From Durusdinium trenchii (Eukaryota; Sar; Dinophyceae; Suessiales; Symbiodiniaceae), in the NCBI GenBank assembly GCA_963970005.1, contig CAXAMN010025284.1, positions 624,240 through 688,239 of the forward strand: a stretch of 64,000 nucleotides of DNA. Direction: 5' to 3'. The notes beneath the pieces were generated by a model. It did no database searches, had not been told where the DNA came from, and saw nothing but the letters and a program-made list of their open reading frames with translations. The position numbers were made by a program, and so were the translations under genes. The first letter of the stretch is position 1. Each line of letters starts with the position of its first letter. Positions 11,325-21,612 of the stretch are shown in pieces.

Positions 11325-11812
11325 GCGTTGCAGGATCCAATCCCATCGGAGCAGCGACCGCTGATCTACTACATTGCCCGCGTCTTTGATCTCTGGAAAA
11401 CAGCGTTTAAGTTTGTTGAAGCCAGTGTTCAAGTCATGAAAGGTAGCGTCAGCTACTTTCATTCTTCCGGCTTTTTAGGATTTTCTAGGGGTGGGTGGAT
11501 CTTGGATTGTTGCAAACCCTGACGCTTAGCGTCCATTTTTGGTGATCCGTGACCTGTTTCCAACATTCAAACCATGAACCATGAACCTTCACAGTCGTTT
11601 CGGAAAGATCCGATTGATCTTGTCTAGTCCCACGATTCTGGTGAAGGAGGTCATGTGCTTCAAAAGCCCCTGAGGTGACAGCTTTGGCCATGCCAGCGGC
11701 GGACTGATTTACATCGGTTCACCAGGTTGAAAAGACGCAGCCCTCTGAGGTGGTCAACACCTACAACCTCGAGAATCTCGGATTCCGCCGGCACAGGTTC
11801 CAAAGGGAACGA
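11325..11812 (+). CDS. Possible 5' exons of the alpha/beta-hydrolase gene
   Basis: Two coding-like stretches precede the hydrolase core. 11325-11441 reads DPIPSEQRPLIYYIARVFDL followed by a helical segment, ending at AAAG before GTAGC. 11729-11812 reads QPSEVVNTYNLENLGFRRHR after a TTCACCAG acceptor. Their order and strand fit an N-terminal membrane-proximal region upstream of the hydrolase fold, but the joins were not verified in phase. They could be a separate gene. Confidence 0.4.
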
Positions 11813-11870
11813 CAAAAAATATTTGGCACATCATGAATTCAAATTGGAAAGCAACTGTGCGTAATTAAGT

Positions 11871-11972
11871 GGGTTTACTAGGAACAAGAAGCTACTAAAG
11901 GCTCCTGGCCTTAGAGCAAGTACGCTACTAGGGGCTCCTGGCATTGCTACTAGGAACAAGAAGCTACTAGGG
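11871..11972 (+). repeat. Family B block
   Basis: Words ACAAGAAGCTACTA, GGCTCCTGGCCTTA, GGGGCTCCTGGCAT and CTACTAGGAACAAG, between the two possible 5' exons and the hydrolase core. Confidence 0.9.
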
Positions 11973-12185
11973 CTGAGTTCCACAGTTGCTAACTGCGCAG
12001 ATGTTCCAATGTGTTTCAGCTGTGAGGAGTGGAACTCTTTGGTACTGGTTGCGGCGTGGACGAGGGAAGAGCACCTGCCCCAATATGAATGGCCGAAGAG
12101 CATGCTGAGTGAAGATAGATGTGTAAAACATGTTTCAGATTTGTTGTTTAACATTTAAGGGTCTTGTCGCTATTGCAGCTGGCAG

Positions 12186-15100
12186 GTTCACAGCCACCTA
12201 TAGTTTTTTGCCATGGCGTGGGTGTGAATTTGCTCCCATACGCTGCTCAGCTGTGATGGTGACACAGACGCTCGAATTAAACTGCGCAACGTGAACAGAA
12301 ATGCCCAGGTCCACTTCATCACTGAGCTTTTGAGGCGATATCATGTGTGGAAATCAGACTAAGATGTGAGAGATAACAATGGGATTCTCGACCAGGCAAA
12401 TGCCCAAAGGCAAAGACATTTTCCTGGTCTCCTTGCCTCATATCTCCATGCGCATCAAAGAGGAGAAATGATATCCTGAAGGGTGCCTCAAAAGATTTCT
12501 CAAGTTGAATCCAGCTTGTTTCGGGCATGAAACAAATGACGCAAGGATGTTCCTTCCTCTACTGAAATGGTCGCTTGCTTGCGCGACATGCTGCTGAGTT
12601 GGGACCACACATTTGTGCAAGCCCAAGTCGTGCAGAAATTATTTTGCAGAATAATCCCACACGATATTGTTCGCTGCTTGGGCATGTGTTTTTTTGGGAC
12701 CCCTCTTGAAGCAAAAACGAATGGTGTCCCCTTTTGATAGGCCATCGCTAGGTTGGAGGCCATCGCTAGTAGTCGTTGTATTTCCACATGAAAATCATGG
12801 CAAGGCCCATTTCGTGGGTCACTCCTTTGGGTCGATCGTGGTGGCTTGGATGTGCAGAAATGCCAAGGAGACAGCCAAGATCCCAGCTTTTCAAAATTTC
12901 ACTTCACACAAGTCACAAAGTATCTGCAATTCTTAAGGCTTAAGGACTGGATCTGTGCGTGAATTCTGTAAACTTCAGCTGAGGTTAGCGTCGCTACCTT
13001 TCTTGATCCTGTGTGCTTTCTACTCATCAAGCCAGATGCTGCGCTCTAAGTTGGCTACCAGCATCAGACACCCCATTTCCTAGTTTTGTTCTGATCGAAA
13101 ACGACATTGCGCGTCATAGCTTTCACCTGACCCTTGTATTCAAGAGGAGGTGCAATGTACCCAAATATGTCCCTTTCCTTTTCAACCAGTGTGGTATCTA
13201 CGCAGGGCGTCGAGCACAAACAGGATAGAAAAGAAGACGGCTGAGAATGGGCACGCGTCATCCTACTGTCCTACAGAAGGCAATGGTGAACTTCTCCCCA
13301 ACTTCTTTTTAAAGCAAGAATGATGCTTTTCTTGCTTCACATATTCAACCTGAATCATACCCTAGCAACATCAACTGGCTTGAGTTTCCATCCAACAATT
13401 CCAATAATAGCCTTCGCGAAAATGCACCAGCCGCGCAACAAGCAGTGACCCTGTAGTTTAGGATTGGATCTCAGCTACGCAGCTTCCAGAGAAACGGAAC
13501 TAACAACAAAATCAAAGTCGGCAAAGGGCGTGACATGTCCTCTACCTTCGCATTTTGGAGTAGTGTGCATGCAGGCATACTGCTAGGATGAATGCGTTGT
13601 TCTTGTAGAACTTGGCGGCCTCTGCCTCCATTGTCTCAATTTTTTTGGCACTCGTTTCTCCTTGTTTTTCTTACACGGCATTTTACTTGACCGAGTTGCA
13701 GTCCAGTGAGTTGATTCTCCATTATGTTGGATATTTACGGGCTCCTGGTCTCTTTGTTTTGACAACCACCTACTAGCGATGGCCTCCACCTAGTAGCTTC
13801 TAGTTACTCTAGTTACTAGAAAGCTTCAAAGACCTCGTAGTAGCTTCTTGCTCCTAGTAGCGATGGCCTCCAACCCAATTACTAGCGATGGCCTCCTCCT
13901 TTCCATTTATGGTTTGCTAGGTTTCTGAGTCCTTGGCTAGAATGTTTGTACTGCGCTCGGCAGCATTGCTTTTCTCTTCGCCCCTCTCGAGCTTTTGATT
14001 CCTTGTTTAGGTTCACGTTCCTTATATGCAAGAGTTCCTTTTGCTTTGTATTTGTGTACATTTTACTCAGTTTGGTCGTCGAATTCTTTATCTCACTGTA
14101 TTTACCTTCTATGCCTGCGCTGCTTGTCTTCGTTGGCAAATGTGCGGCCTGCAGTCATGTTTTTAAGCGTGCCATCCCTCCAGCCAGTTCCGACTGCTGC
14201 TCTGCTAGGCTAGGGAAATGTTGGGCCTGATTCGTGCGCACTTTTCTAATTTACATCTTGCTACTACTAGTTACTAGTAGCTACTAGTAACACTAGTAGT
14301 AATGCCCTTGTTACGAACGTAGCGATGCCCTTGAGTAAACATCTCGAGCCAGGTTTGCTACAACTTCATGTACCGGGAGCCGCAGACAGCCACTCAGCTG
14401 CTCATGCACTACTTCGTCGCCCGCGAGCTGTACATTGCGCGCCCTAGCTGCAAAACATAGAACTAACCTGGCGTGACCGCTGATTTTAGGTTGGAGGCCA
14501 TCGCTATTAGGTTAGGGGCCATCGCTTCTAGGTTCCTTAAGACGTCTTTGTTCTTGCTTTTTTGTTTCCCTCGTCCTCGTGACTTTGTGTTGTGTTTCGG
14601 CCTGGCAGGCACAGTCTTTCCCGAAACTTTTTCTGGTATCAGAATTTGCTGTGGCCAGAGGTGGGGCTTTGCAAATTCTTAGAGTCCGAGTGATTGACTT
14701 TGCTTCGCTTTGAAGTTGAAGCCAGGAGCTGCAAGTACCTTGCATGGTCATGCTCTCGGGAGAGGATTCAATTGCTGGAGCCTTGTTGCTGAGTTTGGCA
14801 GCTGTGAGGGTTGTGGTTAGCTTTTGCTACGGAATGTGCGCCAGCATTGGACATGTCACTGAGGTGCCTGCACACTCCGCACCCTGGCAGTGTTAAACTG
14901 CAAACAACAGATACATTAGTCTTGATGTACAATTCCGCAATCACCTTGCTGGCATCATGTTGCAGAGCACATCGGAACAGGTCCGACGCTTCCTCACTGG
15001 TTGGATACAGCAACGCGGTGGGGATGCATTCAGGCACGAATACGTCAGGCAGCAGCCATACGGTATGTCATAGTATGCCATAACGGCTGTACTCATATGG

Positions 15101-15317
15101 TATCGCATGCTGATTATGTTTCATATAGTATGTCATTATGGTTGATGGACTTATGAGAAGATCAGAAATGCATCCTGGATGGGTCAGTTTAGTCAGGCCC
15201 CTTTTAAGGGTGAAGCTTCCTATGTTTTCCGCTTTGTTTTTGGTAGAGGCTCCTTTGGTTTCCCAGCATGGGGCATGGAGAAATGAACTTTGGCCCCGTT
15301 GGGTGCTTGCCTCAGGT
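12186..15317 (+). CDS. Alpha/beta-hydrolase, ten exons
   Basis: I joined ten exons by family pattern and phase: 12186-12252 (PPIVFCHGVGVNLLPY, oxyanion region), 12396-12462 (FLVSLPHISMR), 12546-12620 (VPSSTEMVACLRDML), 12805-12867 (FVGHSFGSIVVAWM, nucleophile Ser in GHSFG), 12984-13037 (FLDPVCFLLIKPD), 14354 to about 14445 (VCYNFMYREP, FVARELYIAR), about 14609-14660 (RNFFWYQNLLWPE), 14726 to about 14775 (VMLSGEDSIAG, acidic residue), 14966-15062 (SEQVRRFLTGWIQQR) and 15247 onward (VSQHGAWRNEL, His). The fold normally hydrolyses esters or lipids; the substrate is unknown. Donors are GT, GC and GA. The exon 3-4 intron repeats GCCCA at both ends. Boundaries of exons 6-8 and the 3' end after about 15317 are approximate. 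The 1.3 kb intron 13038-14353 holds A and B blocks. Confidence 0.85.
12737..12775 (+). repeat. Family A units in hydrolase intron 3
   Basis: One partial and one full A unit lie 30 bp upstream of the acceptor that precedes the GHSFG exon. Confidence 0.85.
13768..14335. repeat. A and B blocks in hydrolase intron 5
   Basis: Reversed A units and B words alternate at 13768-13912 (GATGGCCTCC with TAGTAGCTTC). A second B block lies at 14255-14335 (ACTAGTAGTAATGCCC, TACGAACGTAGCGATG). Between them is an unassigned T-rich stretch. Confidence 0.85.
14484..14532 (+). repeat. Family A units upstream of an acceptor
   Basis: Two A units are followed by a polypyrimidine tract (14535-14600) and the GGCAG acceptor of the hydrolase RNFFWYQN exon. 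This A-then-pyrimidine-then-AG layout recurs in the window. Confidence 0.85.
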
Positions 15318-15374
15318 CGTGGACCATGTAATGTTTTACATGTAAAAACATGCATAGCAAAAAAGGTAAAGGAA

Positions 15375-15478
15375 CGAGTAGCGTCCTCTTGCTCCTAGTA
15401 GAGGTAAGGCCAGGAGCCCCTAGTAGCGTCCTTGCTCCTAGTAGCGATGCCCTTTGCTCTAGTAGCTAAAGAAACTAA
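15375..15478 (-). repeat. Family B block
   Basis: TAGCGTCC, TTGCTCCTAGTAG, TAAGGCCAGGAGCCCC and TAGCGATGCCC words. Confidence 0.9.
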
Positions 15479-15639
15479 AGCCTCTAACTTTTGCAGAAAA
15501 AGGGGCTTTTCCTCAGGATTAGGGCAGCTAGATTTGCTCCCCGCAACCGGGTTGCAGAGGAAATTGTCTTCCACCTGTCAATTCTCAGGTTCCATGTTAG
15601 TTTGCGGGGGCTAGATAGACAACCCATCCTATCGTGACC

Positions 15640-16035
15640 TTTGCTTGTGCAGCGCATCACTGCATTACCCAGTGCAATGACTATATAACACCACAACAGA
15701 CAAGGAAGCACAACACTGACAACGCCAAACACAAGGACAAACAACACAACAGACAAGAAGCAAGTACACCAGCAATGACAACACCAAGCATCACAGTAAA
15801 TCCCGCCAGTGGCCCAACCCAATCATAAACGCCGGTGTCCTGCCAGTGCTCCGACCCAGTGTGCCAGCCAGTGTCCCAGCAGTGACCCGACCCCGAACAT
15901 ACGGACATCATGTCGACAACAAACCAATGAGTCAGACAATGACAGCAGCAAACATAACCAACATAGTAACCAACATAACCCTGACGCATTGCCCACGCGA
16001 CAACAAACGAACTCAGCTATCCTACCAATGTAAAT
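15640..16035. repeat. CA-rich strand-asymmetric low-complexity block
   Basis: The + strand is built from ACAA, CACAAC and CCAGTG words with very little T. The minus strand reads TATGTTGGT-like words related in look to the minisatellite at 23700. Open frames on both strands are composition effects. 15861-15910 repeats CCAGTG-type words. No function assigned. Confidence 0.6.
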
Positions 16036-16057
16036 CCAGTGAAACTTCTTACTTCAA

Positions 16058-16151
16058 ATCAAGCTTTACACCTTTGTTGGCCTCAAGGTTGGCAGCGTGC
16101 AAGCGGATTGTTGCGGAGATGATGTCACTTGAAGCGCAGCTTCGAGTGTAG
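16058..16151 (+). CDS. Candidate terminal exon, unknown
   Basis: The frame TPLLASRLAACKRIVAEMMS continues to TAG at 16149-16151 and is strongly helical. The flanking sequence gives no second exon. No family recognised. Confidence 0.3.
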
Positions 16152-16941
16152 CCGCTTGCAATCTCGAGTTTGGCTGCGTGGTATTTTGCCGGTCAACTTC
16201 GGCATACATGCACGCGGCTTTGTTTTCACGTGACAAATCAGATCCAATCAGACCTATGGCATAGGGATAGGAGAATCATTGAATCATATGGTTGCTGGGG
16301 CTTTTCTTGGGCTCTTCCTGCGCGAAATCTGTAGTTTGGTAGGCTGAGTGTGTTCTTTGCCTCGTTCCTTTTCCAGAGGATTGTGGCCACACTAGAGTGT
16401 GGCCTCAATTTTTAGCTTGGCAGAACTCGGGCAACGCAGACCGAAATCCAAAGCAGGAGAGCCTGAGACCAAAGGGTCTCAGTGATGTTGAAACAAATGT
16501 GGCCAAAGGGTTGGTCGAGAAGACTCAGGGCTGATCAGGGCTAGAAAGGCAAGGAACAACTTGTGACGCTCTTCGTTTTGTGGACCTTGGCTACTCGGCT
16601 CAAAATCCTAACGCGAGGAAACTGCGAGGCCCGAAACACTGGCACGACAGGATGCTTCATGTGGCTTTTCAACCAAAGGATGGCCAGATGTCTCCCTTGC
16701 ATCGGGTGTTAGTTAGTTAGTTTTGCTTTGTCATCAGTTTCTGTCTCGTTCTGGACCAATTGAATAAACAAACGTTCAACCTGCTTGAGAGTGGACTTCC
16801 TACCAGCGGAAGGTGTGGCAGACGTTTATGCAGACCCCGAGCTCGGATTGCTCATGTTGGAAGAGCCGCTGTCTCCAACGAGCGCGCTGATTTGTGGGGG
16901 ACATAGTCTAAAACGTGTGCAATCAATGACAATGGGCTATT
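16152..16941. other. No assignable gene
   Basis: No motif or repeat block was found. A short GTTAGTTAGTTAGTT-like run occurs at 16707-16722. Confidence 0.4.
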
Positions 16942-17094
16942 AGGTTGGAGGCCATGGCTAGTAGGTTGGAGGCCTTCGAAGACAAAGTTTCGAAGTTTGA
17001 AATCACTGAGCTGCTGACAAGATATGCCGAGGCCATTCCCTGCACTCACAATGTCAGCCTCCACCGGTGGCAATTGTGCACGAAGCGCACTTGA
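16942..17094 (+). CDS. Candidate terminal exon continuing a family A frame
   Basis: Two A units (16935-16975) read RLEAMASRLEA and run without a stop into FEDKVSKFEITELLTRYAEA and on to TGA 17092-17094. The non-repeat part looks coding. The repeat may be a translated insert or the tail of an intron. No family recognised. Confidence 0.4.
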   Translation, partial: RLEAMASRLEAFEDKVSKFEITELLTRYAEAIPCTHNVSLHRWQLCTKRT

Positions 17095-17390
17095 ACCGTC
17101 GGCCATCAAGTATTTGGGCCGCACTTTGAGCTTAACGGCGTTGCACAGTTTTGATGAATTTGATGCTGATGCTGTCCATTTTCGTCAACATGCCAAACAC
17201 TTTGACATAATTTGACTAGCTGTGCAAGAGCTGAGGTAAGGCATCCTCGGGTGAAATGGGATTCGGTTTGTCACTCAGCAATCCAATGTTATCCAGTTTG
17301 AGCCACCTTGATAGCAGCTTTAGAGGCTCCCACGCTCATTCAACCAGGACCTGCAATGAATGAACGCATATTTGCAAAATAATTGACAAA
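17095..17390. other. No confident gene
   Basis: A short ATG frame overlaps 17024-17215 in another phase. Nothing else is seen. Confidence 0.3.
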
Positions 17391-17490
17391 CTTGAGCTAC
17401 TAGTAACAAGTGCCACGCTAGTAGTAACAGGTGCCTTACTAGTAGTAACAAGAAGCTACTAGAAACAAGTGCCTTACTAGCAGTAACAAT
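17391..17490 (+). repeat. Family B block
   Basis: TGCCACGCTAGTAGTAACAG, TGCCTTACTAGTAGTAACAA and AAGCTACTAGAAACAA words, + orientation. Confidence 0.9.
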
Positions 17491-17729
17491 AAGAATTTAA
17501 TTAGAATGATCACGTAGGGCATGGGGCCGAGAGTTTCCTTTCCAGGATGGCTGGCGACATGGTCCTGAGGCCGCCATCTTCAAGTTCAGTTCCAAGAAGT
17601 GCTAAATATGCCTCGAGGTTAGCTTTGAGAAGTGCAAAATTTGAGAAGCAAAATGGACTGCATCAGGTGCTCCGATGAATCGTCACAAGGCTGATTGCTT
17701 GGATGGCCACTTGGATGCTTATTTTCTGG

Positions 17730-17958
17730 TGGCCATCGCTACTAGTAACAACAAGCTATATAGTAGGGAGAAGAAGAGGAGTAGCTTCTTGTTACTATAG
17801 TAGCGATGGCCTCCCACTAGAAATGGCCTCCACCTAGTATGTAGCGTCCTTGCTCCTAGTAGCGATGCCCTTTGTTCCTAGTAGCTTCTTGCTCCTAGTA
17901 GTAATGCCAGGAGCCCCTAGCAGCGTCCTTGTTGCTAGTAGCGATGCCCTTTGGTTCG
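17730..17958 (-). repeat. Mixed A and B block
   Basis: A units and B words alternate in reverse orientation, ending with TAGCGATGCCC. The left edge has a forward fragment (CTACTAGTAACAACAAGC). Confidence 0.85.
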
Positions 17959-18565
17959 TGCGTTTGCCGATTGCCCAAGGCTACTCTCAAGAGATCCAGG
18001 CAGCACAAGCGCAACAGACATGCGCACAAAAACCATTCAGCCTGTGTAGATCAGATGCAAGCAACGCCGTGCAACGCCGTGCAACTTGTTTATTGCACAT
18101 GATTCATGATGTGTGAACTGTTTTTTAAAGTTTTGTGTCAGCAGACACTCATGCAGCAGCTCTAGCAACTGGAAACTTTGATCTATGCCCGAGGCTGAAG
18201 GTATGGTGGAGGGAGGGAGCTTCGACCTTACAAATCTATGCTAAATCTTTGGTTGGTCAAGCAAAGTCACAGAAAAGCGAAAAGGCTGGCACGGGCCCTA
18301 GGTATGTCCTAAAAGTGGGCTATGCCAGACTCTTTTGCCCAACTTAGGTTTGCGCTTGCTCTCGGAGGAAGAGGTAATTCAAAGAGCATCCAGTGCTCTC
18401 TCCTACTTCAGGCCACTCCACTCATGCGTTTAGAAAGTTTACGGCTTCGACGATAAGCAAATAATATTGAAGATGGTAGCGAACAATAGCCATAACTAGC
18501 TATAAGGTTGGAGGCCATCGCTAGTAGCCAAACCCAATGCATTACTCAAACATCGGCATATCACG
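17959..18565. other. No confident gene; one A unit at 18505-18530
   Basis: 18140-18200 reads ADTHAAALATGNFDLCPRLK after a TGTCAG acceptor and before a GTATGG donor, a possible small + exon. CAACGCCGTG is duplicated at 18062 and 18072. Nothing else recognised. Confidence 0.3.
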
Positions 18566-18778
18566 ATGCTCGACACCCTCATGCATTCACAGCTCCAGCT
18601 CATCTCAGCTTCACCAGGACAACACGTCAGATCAATCGTCAAGCGCGGAGTGTTGAGGAAATGGCCCAATCCTAAGCATGCAGGGTGGCACAATAGCTTT
18701 GTTGCCAATGTACGGTTCTTCAAAGTAAATCAGTCTTTACTTGGTGTCTTGCAGGCCCTTGAAATAGATTCACAATAA
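18566..18778 (+). CDS. Small protein or exon, unknown, 70 aa
   Basis: A frame from ATG 18566 to TAA 18776-18778 reads MLDTLMHSQLQLISASPGQH and later GVLRKWPNPKHAGWHNSFVA. It looks coding by residue mix. A possible donor lies near 18728 and an acceptor (TTGCAG) near 18757, so the last residues may be in another exon. No family recognised. Confidence 0.4.
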   Translation: MLDTLMHSQLQLISASPGQHVRSIVKRGVLRKWPNPKHAGWHNSFVANVRFFKVNQSLLGVLQALEIDSQ

Positions 18779-18962
18779 TTTAATCAGGAATCAGCCGTGG
18801 AACGTGCACGGCAACGACGGAAGTCCGAGGACAAAGCACTTGTGTCAACGTGGTTCTTCTTCGCGGCTTTTCTTCGCAATGCTGCTTTAAGGAGCTCCGG
18901 CCGACAAAGCCACTACTAGCATTGGAAGAGGAGCAGGCGACAGACCGTCTTTTTTGCAACAG

Positions 18963-19243
18963 CAGGGTGTGTGGGTGACCCACCAGGCCGACCTGTCCGA
19001 CAACGAGGATGGATGACCTGCTTTCTTGATGGCACTTTTGTATATAGAGAAGTTCCAGATATATAACCTTGCGTATGTCTTGTAGTGCCACCGTGTGAAG
19101 CCACAAAATGCAAAAAGGCGGTGCCATCTCAGCCCTGCAAGCCCAAGGAGCACGAGGTGGAACCGACTCCCAAGATGACATTGGCTGAACGGATGGGCTA
19201 CGGGGTGAAGGGAAAGCAAATTGTTTTGGGCTCGGAGCGCTGA
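18963..19243 (+). CDS. Candidate exons of an unknown protein, 3' end
   Basis: 18963-19009 (GVWVTHQADLSDNEDG) follows a strong TTTTTTGCAACAG acceptor. 19086-19243 reads CEATKCKKAVPSQPCKPKEH and then MTLAERMGYGVKGKQIVLGS before TGA 19241-19243. The second is lysine- and proline-rich and probably the C-terminal end of a soluble protein. The two do not join in phase with the simplest sites, so an exon may be missing between them. Confidence 0.45.
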
Positions 19244-19276
19244 AATGCTTTTGACCTGTGAAAACAATGAAACGAG

Positions 19277-19412
19277 TAACAAGGGCGCTACGAACGTAGC
19301 TCCTGGCATCGCTACTAGTAACAAGGATGCTATTAGGTGGAGGCCATTGCTATTAGGTCGGAGGCCATCGCTACTAGTAACACAGATCTTCTCCCTAGTA
19401 GCTTCTTGTTAC
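19277..19412. repeat. Mixed B and A block
   Basis: B words in + orientation (ACAAGGGCGCTACGAACG, ACAAGGATGCTATTAG), then two A units, then reversed B words. Confidence 0.85.
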
Positions 19413-19543
19413 TACTTTTTACCATCACGACTCACGACTTCAAAAAGGCTTTTACATATTAGTTTTCCCTGCTACTTCTTGCTTGTGTTTGGAATGTTTG
19501 GAACCGTGCCTTTTTAGTCCGACTGTCCCTCAAGAAGCTGAAG

Positions 19544-19733
19544 AGACCACGCAAGTGCCGGTTACGCTAAGTCCAAGTGGAAGAAGACAGCGCAGCCGCC
19601 GAAGAAGAAAGGAGCCAGAACCTCAGATCGGCAGAAAGACGACAAGTCAAAAAAGAGAAGAAACAAGAGCCCGTGCTTAAACGAAGCCCGTCAAAACGAT
19701 AAGGTTCCCTTTAAGAAAGTCCCCTCTAATTAG
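19544..19733 (+). CDS. Candidate lysine-rich C-terminal exon
   Basis: One + frame reads AKSKWKKTAQPPKKKGARTS and continues very basic to TAG near 19733. Another frame over the same bases is arginine-rich, so the choice is uncertain. Basic tails of this kind occur on nuclear or RNA-binding proteins. No domain is present. Confidence 0.3.
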
Positions 19734-20390
19734 AGGGGCCCTGACCTTTTCTTCCTTATGTTTTAGCCGCCTTTAGCCTTTTTCTACTGAATTAGGGCCT
19801 GAGGCAACTGCATCGGTCATCCATTTTCTAGGAATAGTCTTACTACATAGACAAGCAAGAATCTCCCAAGAAGTTCAGAGATGATGCTTCAAGGGCAGCA
19901 GGATTCCTGATCTTGAAATGGGTTTGCCCGCCACACTTGCATTTTAAGCAGCATTGCAGCATTGTCATTGAGCAAGTGCAACCCCAAGGGCTTTGCAAGT
20001 TCCGTTCTCAGAGTGTGGTGCTGGCGAAGCGCTCTGCGAGAGAGAAATAGAGAGAGAGAGAGAGAGAAATGGTATAAACTTCAAAGACTTCCAGGCTTAT
20101 AAGAATCTTTTAAAAAAAAGCTTCCTGTCGCCTTATAGGTCAAAAGAAAGGGGAACAAAAAAAGGTCTAAAGAAAGAAAGAAAGAAAACAACAACAGAAA
20201 GAAAAGAGACAAAATCGAAGGAGACAGACGGAGGAAGTTCATTTTCAAGCTGCTCCACGTGCCGCCTAGTAGCAAGGCATACAGGCTGGAAGCAATGACC
20301 TTTTGTCACGACTGAGACAGAAGCGCGCGACCATCGAATGAAATTCGTCCAAAGGTGCCACTTTCAAACGCATCTCTTGTTGAGATCATC
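19734..20390. other. No gene; GA-rich and A-rich low complexity
   Basis: A (GA)n run lies at 20037-20068, followed by purine-rich GAAAG runs to 20225. The minus strand would be polypyrimidine. Confidence 0.5.
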
Positions 20391-20393
20391 TCC

Positions 20394-20425
20394 AGATGAG
20401 ACCATCGCTAGTAGGGTGGAGACCA
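20394..20425 (+). repeat. Degenerate family A unit
   Basis: AGATGAGACCATCGCTAGTA then GGGTGGAGACC, a variant with A for G in GGCC. The first 14 bases recur at 20953. Confidence 0.7.
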
Positions 20426-20529
20426 AATTGAAGAGACCATAAATCTGAAGAACTGCGGGAGCGCCCACTGGGCCTTGGCCAAGCTTGTTTGCAAGACCCT
20501 CTAACCCCTCCGCCTTTCAAAAACTGCTT

Positions 20530-20950
20530 TGGCATTGTTTGCATGTTTGCAGAACCCATTTGAGTCGTGTATTTGTGTTTGTTCACCCCGCCCGTCAATG
20601 TTTGATCTCAAAAATAATAAATCCTTCATCCTATGGTCCTATTGTAAATAGAGTAACTCCAGACTGGTCTGAACAATTGCTCATGTTGGCTAATATTCAT
20701 GCCTTTGGCGGTTGCCCATTCATGGATCACTCACAAACCACACTGAGAAAATCATTCACTTCACTTTATTCTACCTGTCCACTATGTTATGTCTCTATTC
20801 TCAAAGGGTCTCCCACCAAGCCCTTCTTTCGTGAGCCCGCCCAAAAATTTGAGAATTGCGCTTGATTCTTTCAAGGTAATTATAAGGGACACCGATGAGA
20901 TTCCTAAGGGAAGCCCTCCCATGCACACATTAGTTTCGGGGATCCCTTCT
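20530..20950. other. AT-richer segment of unknown origin
   Basis: This segment is visibly richer in A and T than its neighbours and lacks A and B words. Frames on both strands are open for 65-126 codons but show no motif. It sits between the two AGATGAGACCATCG copies (20394, 20953). Confidence 0.4.
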
Positions 20951-20952
20951 CT

Positions 20953-21045
20953 AGATGAGACCATCGGGGGGAGGCCATCGCTGTAGGGCCTGTAGGGTAG
21001 TAGGTTGGAGGCCATGGCTAGTGGGTTGGAGGTCATTCCTATTAG
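20953..21045 (+). repeat. Family A array
   Basis: Three to four degenerate units, separated by GTAGGGCCTGTAGGGTAG. Confidence 0.85.
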
Positions 21046-21535
21046 GGGGGAATGGATACTTGGGGGAGTCTCCACATTGCTTGGAGAACAGACCTTCTAG
21101 ACCTTCGGGGTGGGGAGGGCAGACCTCATAGTTTCATAGCGCAGAACCTGCAAGTGGCACTTGGATAATTACATGGTGGCCTCTAGCCACATTAGCCGAA
21201 AGCCTTTTGTAAACAAAAGGCTTGGAGGGCAGTTCATTGAATTTTGCCAAGAGGCCGTGGTTTCACACTTCACGCGCACCCGCCATCATGCTATGGGACA
21301 ACATCATGCGAGCCATGCGCGCCCGCACAAAATGATGTGCCTTGGGCCAACCACTGCCACTGCCTGCGCAGCGGCGCAGAAGCAGCATGGCAGTGCAGCA
21401 CAGCCCTCCCATGAATTTGCCATTTGAACTGGCAGCTGCGCGGACTGCGTGGCAGCTTTTGGCGGACTGCGTCTCGTCTGGTTTCATAGCTTGTGCAGCA
21501 CAAGGTCTGTGCAGCTGGAGGTGAAGTGCCGAACT
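21046..21535. other. No assignable gene
   Basis: Overlapping frames on both strands at 21260-21580 carry no recognisable motif. Confidence 0.4.
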
Positions 21536-21612
21536 GAGAGGCACTAGTAACAAGAAGCTACTAGGAACAAAGGGCATCAGATCGCTACTAGTAACAAGAA
21601 GCTACTATTCCC
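21536..21612 (+). repeat. Family B block
   Basis: ACTAGTAACAAGAAGCTACT, AAAGGGCATC and a second ACAAGAAGCTACTA. Confidence 0.9.

Noticed and set aside
18887..19324. 145-codon minus-strand ORF.
   Set aside because: Its start is within a B/A block and it lies opposite better + exons (18963-19243).
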